Under the pieces are notes generated by a model. That model was not told the origin of the DNA and did not search any database. It saw only the letters and a list, made by a program, of their open reading frames with translations. From the NCBI RefSeq assembly GCF_003233655.1, contig NZ_CP029829.1, forward strand, positions 2,366,978 to 2,430,977: a stretch of DNA of 64,000 nucleotides, given 5' to 3'. This document shows positions 17,130 through 26,352 of this stretch, piece after piece (position 1 is the first letter of the stretch; each line of letters starts with the position of its first letter). The position numbers and the translations under genes are program-made. The stretch is from Azospirillum ramasamyi. GTDB taxonomy: Bacteria; Pseudomonadota; Alphaproteobacteria; Azospirillales; Azospirillaceae.

Positions 17130-18127
17130 AGGTTCGCCTGGACTCCCGTTTCCGGCAGTTCGACGCCGAAGCAGCGCTGGTAGTATTCGGCCACCGTCGG
17201 CCGCTCCACCTCGTCGCACTTGTTGAGGAAGGTGATGCGGAAGGCGAAGGCGACGTCGTTGAAGATGCGCGCGTTCTCGGCCCAGGTGATGACCGTGCGC
17301 GGGCTCATGACGGTGGAGATGTCGCCGTTGATGAAGCCGGCGCGGGTCAGGTCGGCCAGGCGCACCATCGACGCCACAGTGTCGCGGCCCTTGGCGTCGT
17401 CATAGGACGCGACCTTGGCCTGGACGATCTTCATCTCGGCGTCGACCGGCAGGTAGTTCAGGGTCGCCACGATGTTCCAGCGGTCCATCTGGCCCTGGTT
17501 GATCTGCTGCGTGCCGTGATACAGGCCGGTGGTGTCGCCCAGGCCGACGGTGTTCGCGGTGGCGAACAGGCGGAAGGCCGGATGCGGGCGGATGACGCGG
17601 TTCTGGTCGAGCAGCGTCAGCTTGCCCTCCACCTCCAGCACGCGCTGGATCACGAACATCACGTCGGGACGGCCGGCGTCATACTCGTCGAACACCAGGG
17701 CGCAGGCATGCTGCAGGGCCCAGGGCAGGATGCCCTCGCGGTATTCGGTGACCTGCACGCCGTCGCGCAGCACGATGGCGTCCTTGCCCATCAGGTCGAT
17801 GCGGCTGATGTGGCTGTCCAGGTTGACGCGGATGCAGGGCCAGTTCAGCCGCGCCGCCACCTGTTCGATGTGGGTCGACTTTCCGGTGCCGTGATAGCCC
17901 TGGACCATGACGCGGCGGTTGTAGGCGAAGCCGGCGAGGATGGCCAGCGTCGTATCCCGGTCGAACCGGTAGGCGCTGTCGAGGTCGGGCACATGCTCCG
18001 AGCGCTGGCTGAAGGCCGGCACCTGCATGTCGCTGTCGATGCCGAAGACCTCGCGCACCGAAACCGTCGTGTCGGGCTTGTGGTCAAACAGGGCCGAGCT
18101 GGCCTGGGTCGCTCCTTGGGAAGCCAT
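17123..18127 (-). CDS. cobS: Aerobic cobaltochelatase subunit CobS
   Basis: AAA+ ATPase subunit of cobaltochelatase; it forms a ring with CobT and powers cobalt insertion by CobN. 334 residues, the family length. Walker A is GYHGTGKST (~77-85), Walker B is LVFDEYD (~143-149), and the sensor-1 region is LFATANT. The start is ATG 18127. The gene follows a J-domain gene on the same strand (74-base gap) and precedes cobT, an order conserved in alphaproteobacteria. Confidence 0.96.
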   Translation of the reverse strand: MASQGATQASSALFDHKPDTTVSVREVFGIDSDMQVPAFSQRSEHVPDLDSAYRFDRDTTLAILAGFAYNRRVMVQGYHGTGKSTHIEQVAARLNWPCIRVNLDSHISRIDLMGKDAIVLRDGVQVTEYREGILPWALQHACALVFDEYDAGRPDVMFVIQRVLEVEGKLTLLDQNRVIRPHPAFRLFATANTVGLGDTTGLYHGTQQINQGQMDRWNIVATLNYLPVDAEMKIVQAKVASYDDAKGRDTVASMVRLADLTRAGFINGDISTVMSPRTVITWAENARIFNDVAFAFRITFLNKCDEVERPTVAEYYQRCFGVELPETGVQANLV

Positions 18128-18201
18128 GGGTGGTTTCTTACGTTCCAGCGAGTGTCGGTTGTCCAGCGGCCGCGGGGGTGACCCGGCCCGCCAACGGAGG
18201 T

Positions 18202-18786
18202 TCAGGCAGCATAACAGGCTTTCAGCGTATTGTAGGCCTGATTGATTTCTTTCAGGCGTTCTTCCGCAGCCTTGTCGCCGCCGTTGGCATCGGGATGATG
18301 CATTTTCGCAAGCTCCCGATAGCGTGCCTTGATGCGCGTGAAGTCCACGGGGGGCGTCAGTTCCAGGATGGCCAGTGCCTTTTCCTCGTCGGTGCGGGCA
18401 TGGGTCCGGCGGTGCGCCTTTTCCTCGTCCTTCGTCTTGCCGGCGTCATGGCCGAATTCGAAACTGAAGCCGTTGACCACGCGGTCGCGGATGAAGCGCT
18501 CCTGCGTCGTCCATTTGCCGAGCGGCCAGCTCGGCCGCTGCCAGGTGGTGTCGCGCCGCACCTCCGCCTCGATCTGATCGGTGGACATGCCGGCGTAATA
18601 ATCCCAGGCCCGGTTGTACTCCCGGACATGATCCAGGCAGAACCACCAGTATTCGTTGAGGCTGCTGCGGCTTTTCGGCGCACGGTATTCGCCCGCGGCG
18701 ACGCAATCGGGGTGGTCGCACACACGGGTGGCCGCACGCGGGGCGGCGTAGCTGTCGTAACTGGAGCGGGCGCGGTTCCTGGTCAT
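18202..18786 (-). CDS. J-domain (DnaJ-like) protein next to cobS
   Basis: Probable co-chaperone of 194 residues. The J domain is at the C-terminus (~140-194), with the HPD motif in [11 protein letters not shown] (~162), unlike DnaJ where it is N-terminal. The N-terminal part has a possible metal-binding cluster (CDHPDC, then WWFCLDH). Such proteins commonly accompany cobS and cobT in alphaproteobacteria and may help assemble or recycle the chelatase with DnaK; that role is inferred from context. The start is ATG 18786; an in-frame upstream extension overlaps bolA and is not coding in character. Confidence 0.85.
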   Translation of the reverse strand: MTRNRARSSYDSYAAPRAATRVCDHPDCVAAGEYRAPKSRSSLNEYWWFCLDHVREYNRAWDYYAGMSTDQIEAEVRRDTTWQRPSWPLGKWTTQERFIRDRVVNGFSFEFGHDAGKTKDEEKAHRRTHARTDEEKALAILELTPPVDFTRIKARYRELAKMHHPDANGGDKAAEERLKEINQAYNTLKACYAA

Positions 18787-18981
18787 CGGGCAAGTATGGG
18801 AAGAGCCGATGCCTCTGGCAAGCATGCCGAATCGGGCTTCCGTCATCCGCAACACGCGGGTCGCGGCGCTTGACAGACGGTGAATCGCACCCTCTCCTTT
18901 CCGGTGCTGATCGCCGGGGGGAACCGCCCCTCCGGCGGACGCCCCTCCACCGCTCATGCGAGAGAAACCGGGAACCCGCAC

Positions 18982-19257
18982 ATGGAATACGCCACCCGCA
19001 TCCGCGAGAAGCTGACCGCCGGACTGGCGCCGGATCGTCTGGAGGTGGTCGACGACTCCGCCCGGCACGCCGGCCATGCCGGTGCGGACGCCGCAGGCGA
19101 GACCCATTTCCACGTTACCGTCGTCTCCGCCGCCTTCGCCGGCAAGTCGCGGGTGGAGCGCCAGCGCATGGTCTATGCCCTGCTGGCCGAGGAGTTGCGC
19201 GAGCGGGTGCACGCCCTGGGCCTGACGACCCACGCCCCCGGCGAAGCCGGAGCCTGA
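18982..19257 (+). CDS. bolA: BolA family protein
   Basis: Small regulator of 91 residues that in this family partners with monothiol glutaredoxins and binds Fe-S clusters. The conserved segment HFHVTVVSAAFAGKSRVERQ is present (~43-62), containing the His of BolA proteins. The start is ATG 18982; the frame is open upstream but lacks similarity. It is divergent from the J-domain/cobS/cobT unit with 195 bases between. Confidence 0.92.
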   Translation: MEYATRIREKLTAGLAPDRLEVVDDSARHAGHAGADAAGETHFHVTVVSAAFAGKSRVERQRMVYALLAEELRERVHALGLTTHAPGEAGA

Positions 19258-19347
19258 GCGCCGGTCCGCCTCTTCCGCCACGTCGTCGCTCGTTTCCCGC
19301 CGCTCAAGTAACCCGCGATGGAGGGGCCGGAAAAAGCATACATATGG

Positions 19348-19447
19348 ATGCAACCAGGAGTCGATTTTTAAAAGTTCCGTAAGAATGAAAGGCGCGTGCG
19401 TGGTTGCATTTCTCGCAGAGTTTAGTAAAGTACAATAAATGCAACCA
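19348..19447. promoter_or_regulatory. Three ATGCAACCA boxes upstream of the RHH gene
   Basis: ATGCAACCA occurs at 19348-19356 and 19439-19447 on the plus strand and at 19401-19409 on the minus strand. The latter two form an 11-bp perfect inverted repeat (19401-19411 with 19437-19447). The stretch is strikingly AT-rich for this genome, and TACAAT (19431-19436) is a candidate -10. The boxes end 65 bases before the RHH start, so an autoregulatory operator is plausible. Confidence 0.55.
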
Positions 19448-19512
19448 ATTATCGCGCCGTGGCGGACACAAACTTCGCATGTCCGCCGGCGGCTTCGTGG
19501 AAGGGGCTGCGA

Positions 19513-19992
19513 ATGGCGAAGCGTGGGCCGAAGAAAAAGTGGACGAACACCCCACAGGCGGGGGTGGAACCGTTGAGAAGCCAGAACATCATGATCGGCG
19601 GTCATCGCACGAGCATGCGGCTGGAACCGTCGATGTGGGATGCTCTGGAGGAGATCGGCCGCCGGGAGGGATTGACCGTCAATCATCTCTGCACGCAGAT
19701 CAAGGAACGGATTGAGGAGCAGGCGCGCCGCCGCGGCATCAACTCCAAGGATGCGGACGTCACCCTGACCTCCGCCGTGCGTGTCTTCATTGCCTCATAC
19801 TACCGGCGGGCTTGCACGGAGGACGGTCATGTGCGCGCCGGCCATGGCGGCAGCGATCCGTTCATCGGCACGCCCTTTGAATTGCAGGATGCCGATGACG
19901 CCGACGGCGGCAAGTCCGTGGTCGCGGCGGGCGGCAGCTTCCTCACCCCCGGCGGTCAATCCGCATCGCCAGGCACCCATCTGGAGGCATGA
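19513..19992 (+). CDS. Ribbon-helix-helix domain regulator
   Basis: Probable DNA-binding protein of 159 residues. Residues ~28-62 (GGHRTSMRLEP to LTVNHLCTQI) match the RHH_4 type of ribbon-helix-helix domain, where a strand contacts the DNA major groove as a dimer. The N-terminus is very basic (MAKRGPKKKW). The C-terminal ~60 residues are acidic/Gly-rich and not recognised. ATG 19513 has AAGGGG upstream; a GTG at 19459 would extend it into the operator region. The three ATGCAACCA boxes upstream are candidate binding sites. Targets beyond itself are unknown. Confidence 0.8.
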   Translation: MAKRGPKKKWTNTPQAGVEPLRSQNIMIGGHRTSMRLEPSMWDALEEIGRREGLTVNHLCTQIKERIEEQARRRGINSKDADVTLTSAVRVFIASYYRRACTEDGHVRAGHGGSDPFIGTPFELQDADDADGGKSVVAAGGSFLTPGGQSASPGTHLEA

Positions 19993-20061
19993 AGGCGCGC
20001 GGCGGCCGGACCACCGGCTGCGGCCCGCCGGCTTCTCGGCTGTTTGCCGTGGCGGCGATGC

Positions 20062-20682
20062 CTATTCCGCCGCTTCCTCGCGGGTGGAATCTTCGCTTTG
20101 GCCGCCGGTGTAGTGGGCAGGCCAATTCTTGCGCACCACTTCGCCGTTGCTGTCGAAGATGTGGCACATGTTCAGCAGGACCGGCCGTTTTCCGTCGTCG
20201 TGGGCAGGCTTGCCGGCCGCCTTCGCCCGTTCGGCCGCCTCGCGCGCCAGGATCGGGTAAACGGTCTGGAAGGCGGTGGTCGCCAGCGGCCCCAGCAACT
20301 CCACCAGATGGGTGCAGCCCTTCGGCCCGCCCAGCCGGTCCTTGACCGCACGGGTCCAGCCCGGACCGATGCGCAGGCCGACCAGCTTCTGGAACTGCGG
20401 CGTGATGCTGCCGCAGGCGTTGTAGGGGCTGTGCTCGGTGACCGCCTCCACCGCATGGACGGTCAGCTTGTCGTCGACGGTCAGGCGCATCCACATCTGG
20501 TGGATCGGCGTTCCCGGTTCCAGATGCCCGCGCTGCTCGGTATGGAACCCATAGCTCTTGACGTCGGTGAGATGCCCTTCGATGTCCCACAGCCCGTCGG
20601 CGCGCCGGAAGCCCTGGCAGGTGACGCGGCGGGTGTGGATCGGCTCGCGCGCGGCGGGCGCGGACAGCGAGGGCGCGGACAT
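20062..20682 (-). CDS. DUF2889 family protein
   Basis: 206-residue cytoplasmic protein of unknown function. It begins, after a short variable segment, with HTRRVTCQGFRRADGLWDIEGHLTD, typical of DUF2889. A conserved Cys region follows (AVTEHSPYNACGSI), then a KGCTHLVELLGPLATTA segment. It has no signal peptide or membrane helix. The start is ATG 20682. It is convergent with the RHH gene. Upstream is a 126-base gap holding a perfect 30-bp palindrome, after the CBS gene on the same strand. No function can be assigned. Confidence 0.85.
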   Translation of the reverse strand: MSAPSLSAPAAREPIHTRRVTCQGFRRADGLWDIEGHLTDVKSYGFHTEQRGHLEPGTPIHQMWMRLTVDDKLTVHAVEAVTEHSPYNACGSITPQFQKLVGLRIGPGWTRAVKDRLGGPKGCTHLVELLGPLATTAFQTVYPILAREAAERAKAAGKPAHDDGKRPVLLNMCHIFDSNGEVVRKNWPAHYTGGQSEDSTREEAAE

Positions 20683-20724
20683 CGGCTTTCCAGTTCAGCA
20701 GGGAGGATGGCTTATCCTCGACTA

Positions 20725-20754
20725 TCGGGTTGACCGGGCGCCCGGTCAACCCGA
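20725..20754. repeat. Perfect 30-bp palindrome without loop
   Basis: TCGGGTTGACCGGGC (20725-20739) is followed immediately by its exact complement (20740-20754). It lies between the CBS gene stop and the DUF2889 start, 43 bases upstream of the latter. No T-run follows on either strand, so an operator or protein-binding palindrome is as likely as a terminator. Confidence 0.65.
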
Positions 20755-20808
20755 CCCCGCCGCAACGCAGCGTTACCTATAGGTCAGCCCCGTCGTCGGT
20801 TCGGCCCC

Positions 20809-21270
20809 TCAGTCAAGCCTGGCCTCCGCCGAATAGCCGGAGCCGAACATGTAGGCTTCGCGGCTGCGCAACTCGTCCTCCAGATGGGCGCGGACGACGG
20901 CGAACAGGTCGCGGATCGACACCATGCCGACGACCTCGCCGCCGACCGCGATGGGCAGGTGGCGGTAACGGCGCTGTTCCATCAGGTCGAGCGCGGAGAG
21001 TGCCATGGCCGAGGGTTCCAGCGTGTCGGGATCCTCGGTCATCACGGCCGACAGCGGCGTGGTGTCGGGGTCGAGTCCGGCGGCCACCACGCGTACGGTC
21101 ATGTCGCGTTCGGTGAAGATGCCTTTCAGCACCCGCCCTTCGGTGACCAGCACCGCGGCGATGCGCTTCGCTGCCATCAGGGCGGCGGCATCGCGCACGG
21201 TGGCGTCCGGCGGCAGGCAGGACAGCTCCTGGTTCTTGATGACGTCCGGCATCAGTCGGCGTGTCGGCAT
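20809..21270 (-). CDS. Tandem CBS domain protein
   Basis: 153-residue protein consisting almost only of two CBS domains (~8-65 and ~75-130), which as a pair bind adenine nucleotides and report energy state. Typical segments are GRVLKGIFTERDMTVRVVA and YRHLPIAVGGEVVGMVSIRDL. ATG 21270 is preceded by GAGGGAGC. An in-frame extension of 22 residues upstream is possible but less likely. The partner enzyme or transporter is not evident from neighbours. Confidence 0.9.
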   Translation of the reverse strand: MPTRRLMPDVIKNQELSCLPPDATVRDAAALMAAKRIAAVLVTEGRVLKGIFTERDMTVRVVAAGLDPDTTPLSAVMTEDPDTLEPSAMALSALDLMEQRRYRHLPIAVGGEVVGMVSIRDLFAVVRAHLEDELRSREAYMFGSGYSAEARLD

Positions 21271-21322
21271 GTGTCCCAGCTCCCTCGTGATTGCAGGTTT
21301 TGTGGACGAACGATGCACTCGA

Positions 21323-21341
21323 CCGCGTTTTTGCAACGCGG
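21323..21341 (-). terminator. Short hairpin between SRPBCC and CBS genes
   Basis: CCGCGTT, loop TTTGC, AACGCGG. It lies downstream of the SRPBCC gene and upstream of the CBS gene (both minus strand) in a 165-base gap. It is a weak terminator candidate without a T-run. Confidence 0.35.
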
Positions 21342-21435
21342 CATGCCGATCCTGTCAGCTTAATGAACGGATAGTCAATAGAACTGATTGTTGAAACGAT
21401 ATGGGTTTCAGGATTGGCTTTCGCTTCCGGCGGTT

Positions 21436-21933
21436 TTACTGCACGGAATCAAGCCGTTTGCGCAGGCCCTCGAAGCCGCTGGTGTAGATGCCGGCGATGG
21501 TCTTGCGCGCCTCCGCATCGGGGGCTCCGTTGGCCTCGAAGCTGGAGGACCAGATGATGCGGGTGTTGCTGGCGTCCACCGGGCTGAGTTGGATGGTGGA
21601 ACTGTAGTTCTTCACCGGCAGCGGTCCGCTCAGCAGCGTGTAGAGCAGGCGGTGCTTGGCGGCGTCGACGGCCATCAGACGTTCCTGGATGACGCCGCCG
21701 CCCTTGAGGGCGAGGTCGCGCTCCTCCGTGCCGCCGGTCTTGCGCAGGGTGCAGCCCTCCACGGCCGGATGCCAGTCGGCAATGGCGCAGAAAGGCGCGA
21801 TCTGTTTCCAGACCTGTTCGATCGGCGCCTTGATCGTCGCCTGCTCGCTCACTTCAAGCGCCATGGCCGGCGCCGCAGCCGACAGCAGCGCCGCCGACAG
21901 TCCAAGCGCCGATAGTCCAGTTATCGCCTTCAT
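21436..21933 (-). CDS. Exported SRPBCC (START-like) family protein
   Basis: 165-residue protein with an N-terminal signal peptide (~1-25, ending ...APAMA). One SRPBCC/polyketide-cyclase-like fold follows, a helix-grip domain that binds hydrophobic ligands in a cavity. Family-type start: EVSEQATIKAPIEQVWKQI. ATG 21933 has a strong AAGGGAGG. The export of such a domain suggests a periplasmic lipid or small-molecule binding role; no ligand can be named. Neighbours give no functional hint. Confidence 0.8.
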   Translation of the reverse strand: MKAITGLSALGLSAALLSAAAPAMALEVSEQATIKAPIEQVWKQIAPFCAIADWHPAVEGCTLRKTGGTEERDLALKGGGVIQERLMAVDAAKHRLLYTLLSGPLPVKNYSSTIQLSPVDASNTRIIWSSSFEANGAPDAEARKTIAGIYTSGFEGLRKRLDSVQ

Positions 21934-22064
21934 CGCCCTTCCTCCCTTGGTCGCCGCGACGGGACGGCCGCGGTCTTGGCCGGAAGTATGGGCAGGCAAC
22001 GGCGAAGGCCGCTATTGTGCGGAAGACTGACTATCCGCAAATGTTCTGATAAAGGGGGCGGGCA

Positions 22065-23210
22065 TCAGGCCGGGGTCACCGCCTCTTCCAGAACGGCGCG
22101 GACCGCGGCGGCATCGACGTCGCGGCGGGTGAAGGCGTTGCCGATGCGGTCGGCCAGGATGAAGGTGATGCGGCCGTCCTGCACCTTCTTGTCCTTGGCC
22201 ATCGACCGCACCAGCCCGTCCACGTCCCAGGCGACGCCGGGGATGTCGGCGGGGCGCACCGGCAGCCCGACCTCGGCCAGATGGGCGCGGGCGCGCCGCG
22301 CATCCTCCGCCGGGCACAGGCCCAGCCGGACCGACAGGTCGAAGGCCAGGACCATGCCGATCGCCACCGCTTCGCCATGCAGCAGGGTCTGGCCGAAGCC
22401 GGTCGCCGCCTCCAGCGCATGGCCGAAGGTGTGGCCCAGGTTCAGCAGCGCCCGGTCGCCGCTCTCGCGCTCGTCGACGCCGACGATGTCGGCCTTGGCG
22501 CGGCAGCTGACCGTCACCGCATGGCGCCGGGCGTCGCTGTCGCCGTCCACCACGCGCCGGCCGTTCCTCTCCAGCCACGCGAAGAAGTCGGGCTGGCGGA
22601 TCAGGCCGTATTTCACCACCTCGGCATAGCCGGCCAGCACCTCGCGCCGCGGCAGGGTGTCGAGCGTGGCGGTGTCGGCGATGACCAGCCGCGGCTGGTG
22701 GAAGGCGCCGATCAGGTTCTTGCCGTGGCGGCTGTTGATGCCGGTCTTGCCGCCGACCGAACTGTCGACCTGGGACAGCAGCGTCGTCGGCACCTGGATG
22801 AAGTCGATGCCGCGCAGGGCCGACGCGGCCGCGAAGCCGGTGATGTCGCCGATCACCCCGCCGCCCAGCGCCAGCAGGACGGTGGAGCGTTCGATGCCGC
22901 GGCCCAGGATGTCGTCCATCAACTGCTGGAAATGGGCGAAATCCTTGGTCTTCTCGCCGGGGGGCAGGACGATGGCCGGCTGCGGCGCGATCCCCGCCGC
23001 CAGCATCGCGGCGTTCAGCGTGTCCAGATGCAGCGGCGCCACGTTGGCGTCGGTCACCACGATGGGCGCCCGGCCGCGGGTGACGGCGGCGATGCGCTCG
23101 CCCGCGTCGGCCAGCACGCCGTCGCCGACCAGGATGTCGTAGCTGCGGGCGCCCAGCTCCAGGCGGACGGTGTCGATTGCGGCCGGGGTGGTGGCGGAGA
23201 CGGAGGTCAT
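22065..23210 (-). CDS. aroB: 3-dehydroquinate synthase
   Basis: Second step of the shikimate pathway, converting DAHP to 3-dehydroquinate with NAD and a metal ion. 381 residues. The NAD-binding GGGVIGDITGFAA is near 108. The metal ligands are Glu in GYAEVVKYG (~195), His in NLGHTFGHALE (~258-265) and His in HGEAVAIGM (~278). The start is ATG 23210, 50 bases after the aroK stop, so the two form an aroK-aroB operon. Confidence 0.96.
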   Translation of the reverse strand: MTSVSATTPAAIDTVRLELGARSYDILVGDGVLADAGERIAAVTRGRAPIVVTDANVAPLHLDTLNAAMLAAGIAPQPAIVLPPGEKTKDFAHFQQLMDDILGRGIERSTVLLALGGGVIGDITGFAAASALRGIDFIQVPTTLLSQVDSSVGGKTGINSRHGKNLIGAFHQPRLVIADTATLDTLPRREVLAGYAEVVKYGLIRQPDFFAWLERNGRRVVDGDSDARRHAVTVSCRAKADIVGVDERESGDRALLNLGHTFGHALEAATGFGQTLLHGEAVAIGMVLAFDLSVRLGLCPAEDARRARAHLAEVGLPVRPADIPGVAWDVDGLVRSMAKDKKVQDGRITFILADRIGNAFTRRDVDAAAVRAVLEEAVTPA

Positions 23211-23260
23211 CGGGGCAGTCCGCGAAGCTGGGGTTTCAGGATAGGGCGTGTGGACCGGCG

Positions 23261-23920
23261 TCAGGGGGCGTCGGCCTTGGCGGTCCGGCCGCCGCGCGGC
23301 TGGCGGTGGGGGAGCTGGACGCCGAAACGGGCCTCCAGCGCGTCGATCACCAGTTCCACCGTCACGTCGGGCGGGCGTTCGTCGCTGACCACGGTCAGGT
23401 CGGCCTCGGCATAGACGGGATAGCGCTGCTCCATCAGCCTGCCCAGGATGGCGCGCGGGTCGCCCTGGTTCAGGATGGGGCGGTGGGTGCGCCGCGCCGT
23501 GCGGGAGACCAGCACGTCCAGTTCGGCGTGCAGCCAGACCGAAACGCCGTACTGGCGGATGGCCGCGCGGGTGTCGGGGTCCATGAAGGCGCCGCCGCCG
23601 GTCGCCAGGATATGCACCGGCTCGTCCTTCAGCAGGCGGGTGATGATGCGGCGCTCGACGGAGCGGAAGACCGGTTCGCCGTCGCGGGCGAAGATCTCGG
23701 CGATGGTGCAGCCGGCCGCGGCCTCGATCTCGGTGTCGGCGTCGCGGAAGGGCAGGTGGAGCCGGGTCGCCAAGCGGCGCCCGATGGCGCTCTTGCCGGC
23801 GCCCATCAGGCCGACCAGCACCACGGTGCGCGGCAGCAGCGGCGACCTGTCCTCCGCCGTTCCGGCCCCCGTCTCCGGAAGCAGGGCCGCCGTCCCCTTG
23901 TGCAATCCCGTCACGTCCAT
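23261..23920 (-). CDS. aroK: Shikimate kinase
   Basis: Phosphorylates shikimate at the 3-hydroxyl using ATP. 219 residues, longer than the ~175 of E. coli AroK because of N- and C-terminal extensions. Walker [12 protein letters not shown] (~37-47), the magnesium/shikimate-binding DADTEIE, shikimate Arg in FRSVERRI, and [11 protein letters not shown] are present. The start is taken as ATG 23920; a TTG eight codons earlier is possible. First gene of aroK-aroB, facing the xerD unit across 381 bases. Confidence 0.94.
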   Translation of the reverse strand: MDVTGLHKGTAALLPETGAGTAEDRSPLLPRTVVLVGLMGAGKSAIGRRLATRLHLPFRDADTEIEAAAGCTIAEIFARDGEPVFRSVERRIITRLLKDEPVHILATGGGAFMDPDTRAAIRQYGVSVWLHAELDVLVSRTARRTHRPILNQGDPRAILGRLMEQRYPVYAEADLTVVSDERPPDVTVELVIDALEARFGVQLPHRQPRGGRTAKADAP

Positions 23921-24301
23921 CTGATCCGCCACCCGCACCCGCAACTCCGCTGTCGGCCCGATCCGGCGAGACAGCCGTCATGCCGCTGAAACAGACAACA
24001 CTCATACCCGCCGAAAGCTGGCCGGCACAAGCGCGCTCCCAGGCGCCTTTCCGGAAAGCGCTTCCGGGAAGCCGGCCCGAAAAGCCCGGTGGGCGGGTTG
24101 CGCGGCGGTCCAACCTGAGGCTACACTGCGCCGCCGCCGAACGGTGTCACCGTCGGCGGCGATCCCGGCCGCCGGTTCCGCCGAGGCCGGGGTGCGGATG
24201 CTTTAACAGAAAAGCCATCGCTTGTCCCAAGCCCTGCGACCGCCGGGCATGGTAGCTCCGCCCCGATCCGCTGTTTCCCGACACAACGCGTCCTTGGTGC
24301 C
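23921..24301. other. Intergenic region between aroK and the small membrane gene
   Basis: 381 bases with no convincing gene; it must hold the divergent promoters. Two hairpins are visible. One is CCGGAA (24051-24056) with TTCCGG (24062-24067). The other is a near-perfect 14-bp stem (24132-24146 with 24148-24161, one bulged A). I see no clear sigma-70 boxes. Confidence 0.5.
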
Positions 24302-24442
24302 ATGAGCCGGTTTCTCTCGATCCTTTTCGTCCTGCTGTTGGTGGTCACCGCCGGTGGCATGATTTTCCTCGCCTCATGGGACCTGCCGGCTCCATCGAAG
24401 ACGGTGGAGAAGGTTCTGCCGGATGAGCGCTTCCCGCGCTGA
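24302..24442 (+). CDS. Small single-pass membrane protein, 46 residues
   Basis: Short gene with a hydrophobic helix (FLSILFVLLLVVTAGGMIFL, 4-23). A hydrophilic tail follows, ending EKVLPDERFPR. The end overlaps the start of the next gene (24423) by 20 bases, which supports real coupled translation. Membrane insertion with the tail outside the cytoplasm or in it cannot be decided. Codon third positions are GC-rich like the neighbours. I do not recognise a named family. Its position at the head of a unit with a large exported Ala-rich protein and xerD suggests a partner of the former. Confidence 0.65.
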   Translation: MSRFLSILFVLLLVVTAGGMIFLASWDLPAPSKTVEKVLPDERFPR

Positions 24443-26348
24443 GCCCCGACCATCGGCCGGGGCCGTCCCGTCATCGGCTCTGCTGCTGGCCGTCCTGCTG
24501 GCGGCCGGATGGATGGGGACCGCCACGGCGCAGATCGTCGGCCCACCGGTCAGGCTGACGCCTGACGCCGGAACCGAGGCGCCTGCTTCGGTCCCTGCCC
24601 CCGCTGCCGCCCCGGCTGCCGTCACCGCCCCCCTCCCTGTCGTCGTGCCGGCCTATCCGCCCGCGGTCACTCCGCCGCCCGCCGTCTCCCCCGTGGTGGC
24701 GCGGCCGGCGCCGGTGGCGCGCGAGGCGCTGGGCGCGCCCGATCCGGACGGCGCGGGCACGCTGAGCGGGCCGCAGGGGCTGGGTGCCGACCCTTGGCGT
24801 GGCATCGGCCGGGCGGAGCTTCTGCCGCTGATCGCCGCCCTTCCGGTCGACACCCCCTCTCCCACCGTCAAGGCGCTGGAACGCCGGCTGCTGCTGAGCG
24901 CCGGGTCGCCGGCCGTCGCGGAGGGGGAGGCGCCGCCGCCCCGCCGCTTCGGCGCGCTCCGCATCGAAAAGCTGGCGCGGATCGGCGACCCCGCCGGGGC
25001 GGCCGATCTGGCGGCCCTGCTGCCCGCGGCGCTGGCGGCGGACGAGACGGCGGCGAAGGCGCTGACCGACGCGGAGCTGGCGCGCGGCGGCCTGGACTGC
25101 ACCCGCGCGATTGCCCGCGGCAAGAGCTTCGCCTCCGTCTACTGGACCAGGCTGGCGCTGTTCTGCCATGCCCGCGTCGGCAACCTCGCCGGCACGGACG
25201 AGGCGCTGGCGAGCCTGCGAAACAGTGGCCGGCGGTCTGACCCCTTCCTGATGGTGGCCGATGCGCTGGCCGGCGCCGCGCCGCCGCCTGCCCGCTCGCT
25301 TCTCCTGCGGCAAGGCGAACCCGACGGGCTGGCGCTGACGCTGGCCGCCATGCGGACGGCGCGGATCGGGGTGCCGCCCGACCGGCTGCCGCTGGACAAT
25401 CCGCAGGCCCTGGCCGCCGTCGCCACCAACCCGTTCACCGATCCCGCCACCCGTGCGGCGGCGGGGGAGCGCGCGGCGGCGTCCCTGTTCCTCGATGCGC
25501 GCCAACTGCTCGACCTCTATGTCCAGGTGCCGCCGTCGGGCGACGAGCTGTTGCGGGTCGGGGACATCGCCCGGCGCGACCGTGGCGCCCGCACCCGCGC
25601 CCTGGTCCATCAGGCGATGGCGGCGGCGATGGACGGGCGGCGGCGCATCGCGCTGGCATCCCTGGCGGTGGAACTGGTCGATCCGCGCCTGCGCGCCGGG
25701 CCGGTGGGCGGTGCGGCGGCCGGGCTGCTCGACACCGTGTCGCCGGGCGGGGACGCCGCGGCGCTGGCCCCGGCGGCGGCACGGCTGTATTACGCGCAGG
25801 GCCGGCTCGATCAGGCGCGGCGCTGGCACGATCTGGCCCTGCGCAGCGGGCGGAGCGCCGACAGCGCCTGGCTGTGGCCGCTGGCCGTGGTGGCGACGCG
25901 GCGCGGGGGGGACGATCCGCGCGCGCTGGCCGCATGGCTGGAGGAGGCCCTGCGCGGCGCCGACGCGCCGGCCCGCAGCCGCATCGCCGGCCAGTTGGCC
26001 CTTCTGCAGGCGGCGGGCGTCGCAGTGCCGGACGAGCTATGGATGCAGGCCACCGACGGCGCCGGGCCGCCCAGCGGCAGCGAGGCCGGGGTCGATCCGG
26101 CGCTGTGGCAGCGGCTGGGCGATGCCGCCGCCGGCGGGCGGGTGGGCGAGACGGTGGTCGCCGCCCTGCTCCTGCTGGGGGAGGCCGGGCCTGCCGGCCT
26201 GCCGCCGGTCGTCACCGCGCGGGTGGCGGCCAACCTGAAGTCCGTCGGACTGGAGGCGGACGCCCGCGCCCTCGTCCGCGAGGCCATGGCGGCCATCGCC
26301 GGCCCCACCGTTCCCGATCCCGCCCTTTCCGAACGGGGCGCGCAATGA
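24423..26348 (+). CDS. Exported Ala/Pro-rich helical repeat protein, function unknown
   Basis: 641 residues. An N-terminal signal peptide or anchor (~18-37) is followed by a low-complexity Ala/Pro/Val stretch (~45-110). The rest is Ala/Leu-rich and predicted to be almost all helical, resembling a TPR-like solenoid (for example segments LYYAQGRLDQARRWHDLAL and ARALVREAMAAIAG). No catalytic motif is seen. It overlaps the small membrane gene upstream and is followed four bases later by xerD, so the three are probably one operon. I would expect a periplasmic or membrane-attached scaffold role, but that is inference only. Confidence 0.75.
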   Translation: MSASRAEPRPSAGAVPSSALLLAVLLAAGWMGTATAQIVGPPVRLTPDAGTEAPASVPAPAAAPAAVTAPLPVVVPAYPPAVTPPPAVSPVVARPAPVAREALGAPDPDGAGTLSGPQGLGADPWRGIGRAELLPLIAALPVDTPSPTVKALERRLLLSAGSPAVAEGEAPPPRRFGALRIEKLARIGDPAGAADLAALLPAALAADETAAKALTDAELARGGLDCTRAIARGKSFASVYWTRLALFCHARVGNLAGTDEALASLRNSGRRSDPFLMVADALAGAAPPPARSLLLRQGEPDGLALTLAAMRTARIGVPPDRLPLDNPQALAAVATNPFTDPATRAAAGERAAASLFLDARQLLDLYVQVPPSGDELLRVGDIARRDRGARTRALVHQAMAAAMDGRRRIALASLAVELVDPRLRAGPVGGAAAGLLDTVSPGGDAAALAPAAARLYYAQGRLDQARRWHDLALRSGRSADSAWLWPLAVVATRRGGDDPRALAAWLEEALRGADAPARSRIAGQLALLQAAGVAVPDELWMQATDGAGPPSGSEAGVDPALWQRLGDAAAGGRVGETVVAALLLLGEAGPAGLPPVVTARVAANLKSVGLEADARALVREAMAAIAGPTVPDPALSERGAQ

Positions 26349-26352
26349 CCTC

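Noticed and set aside
17123..18786. Cobalamin riboswitch upstream of the cob genes
   Set aside because: I could not find a B12-box-like sequence or suitable leader in front of the J-domain/cobS unit.
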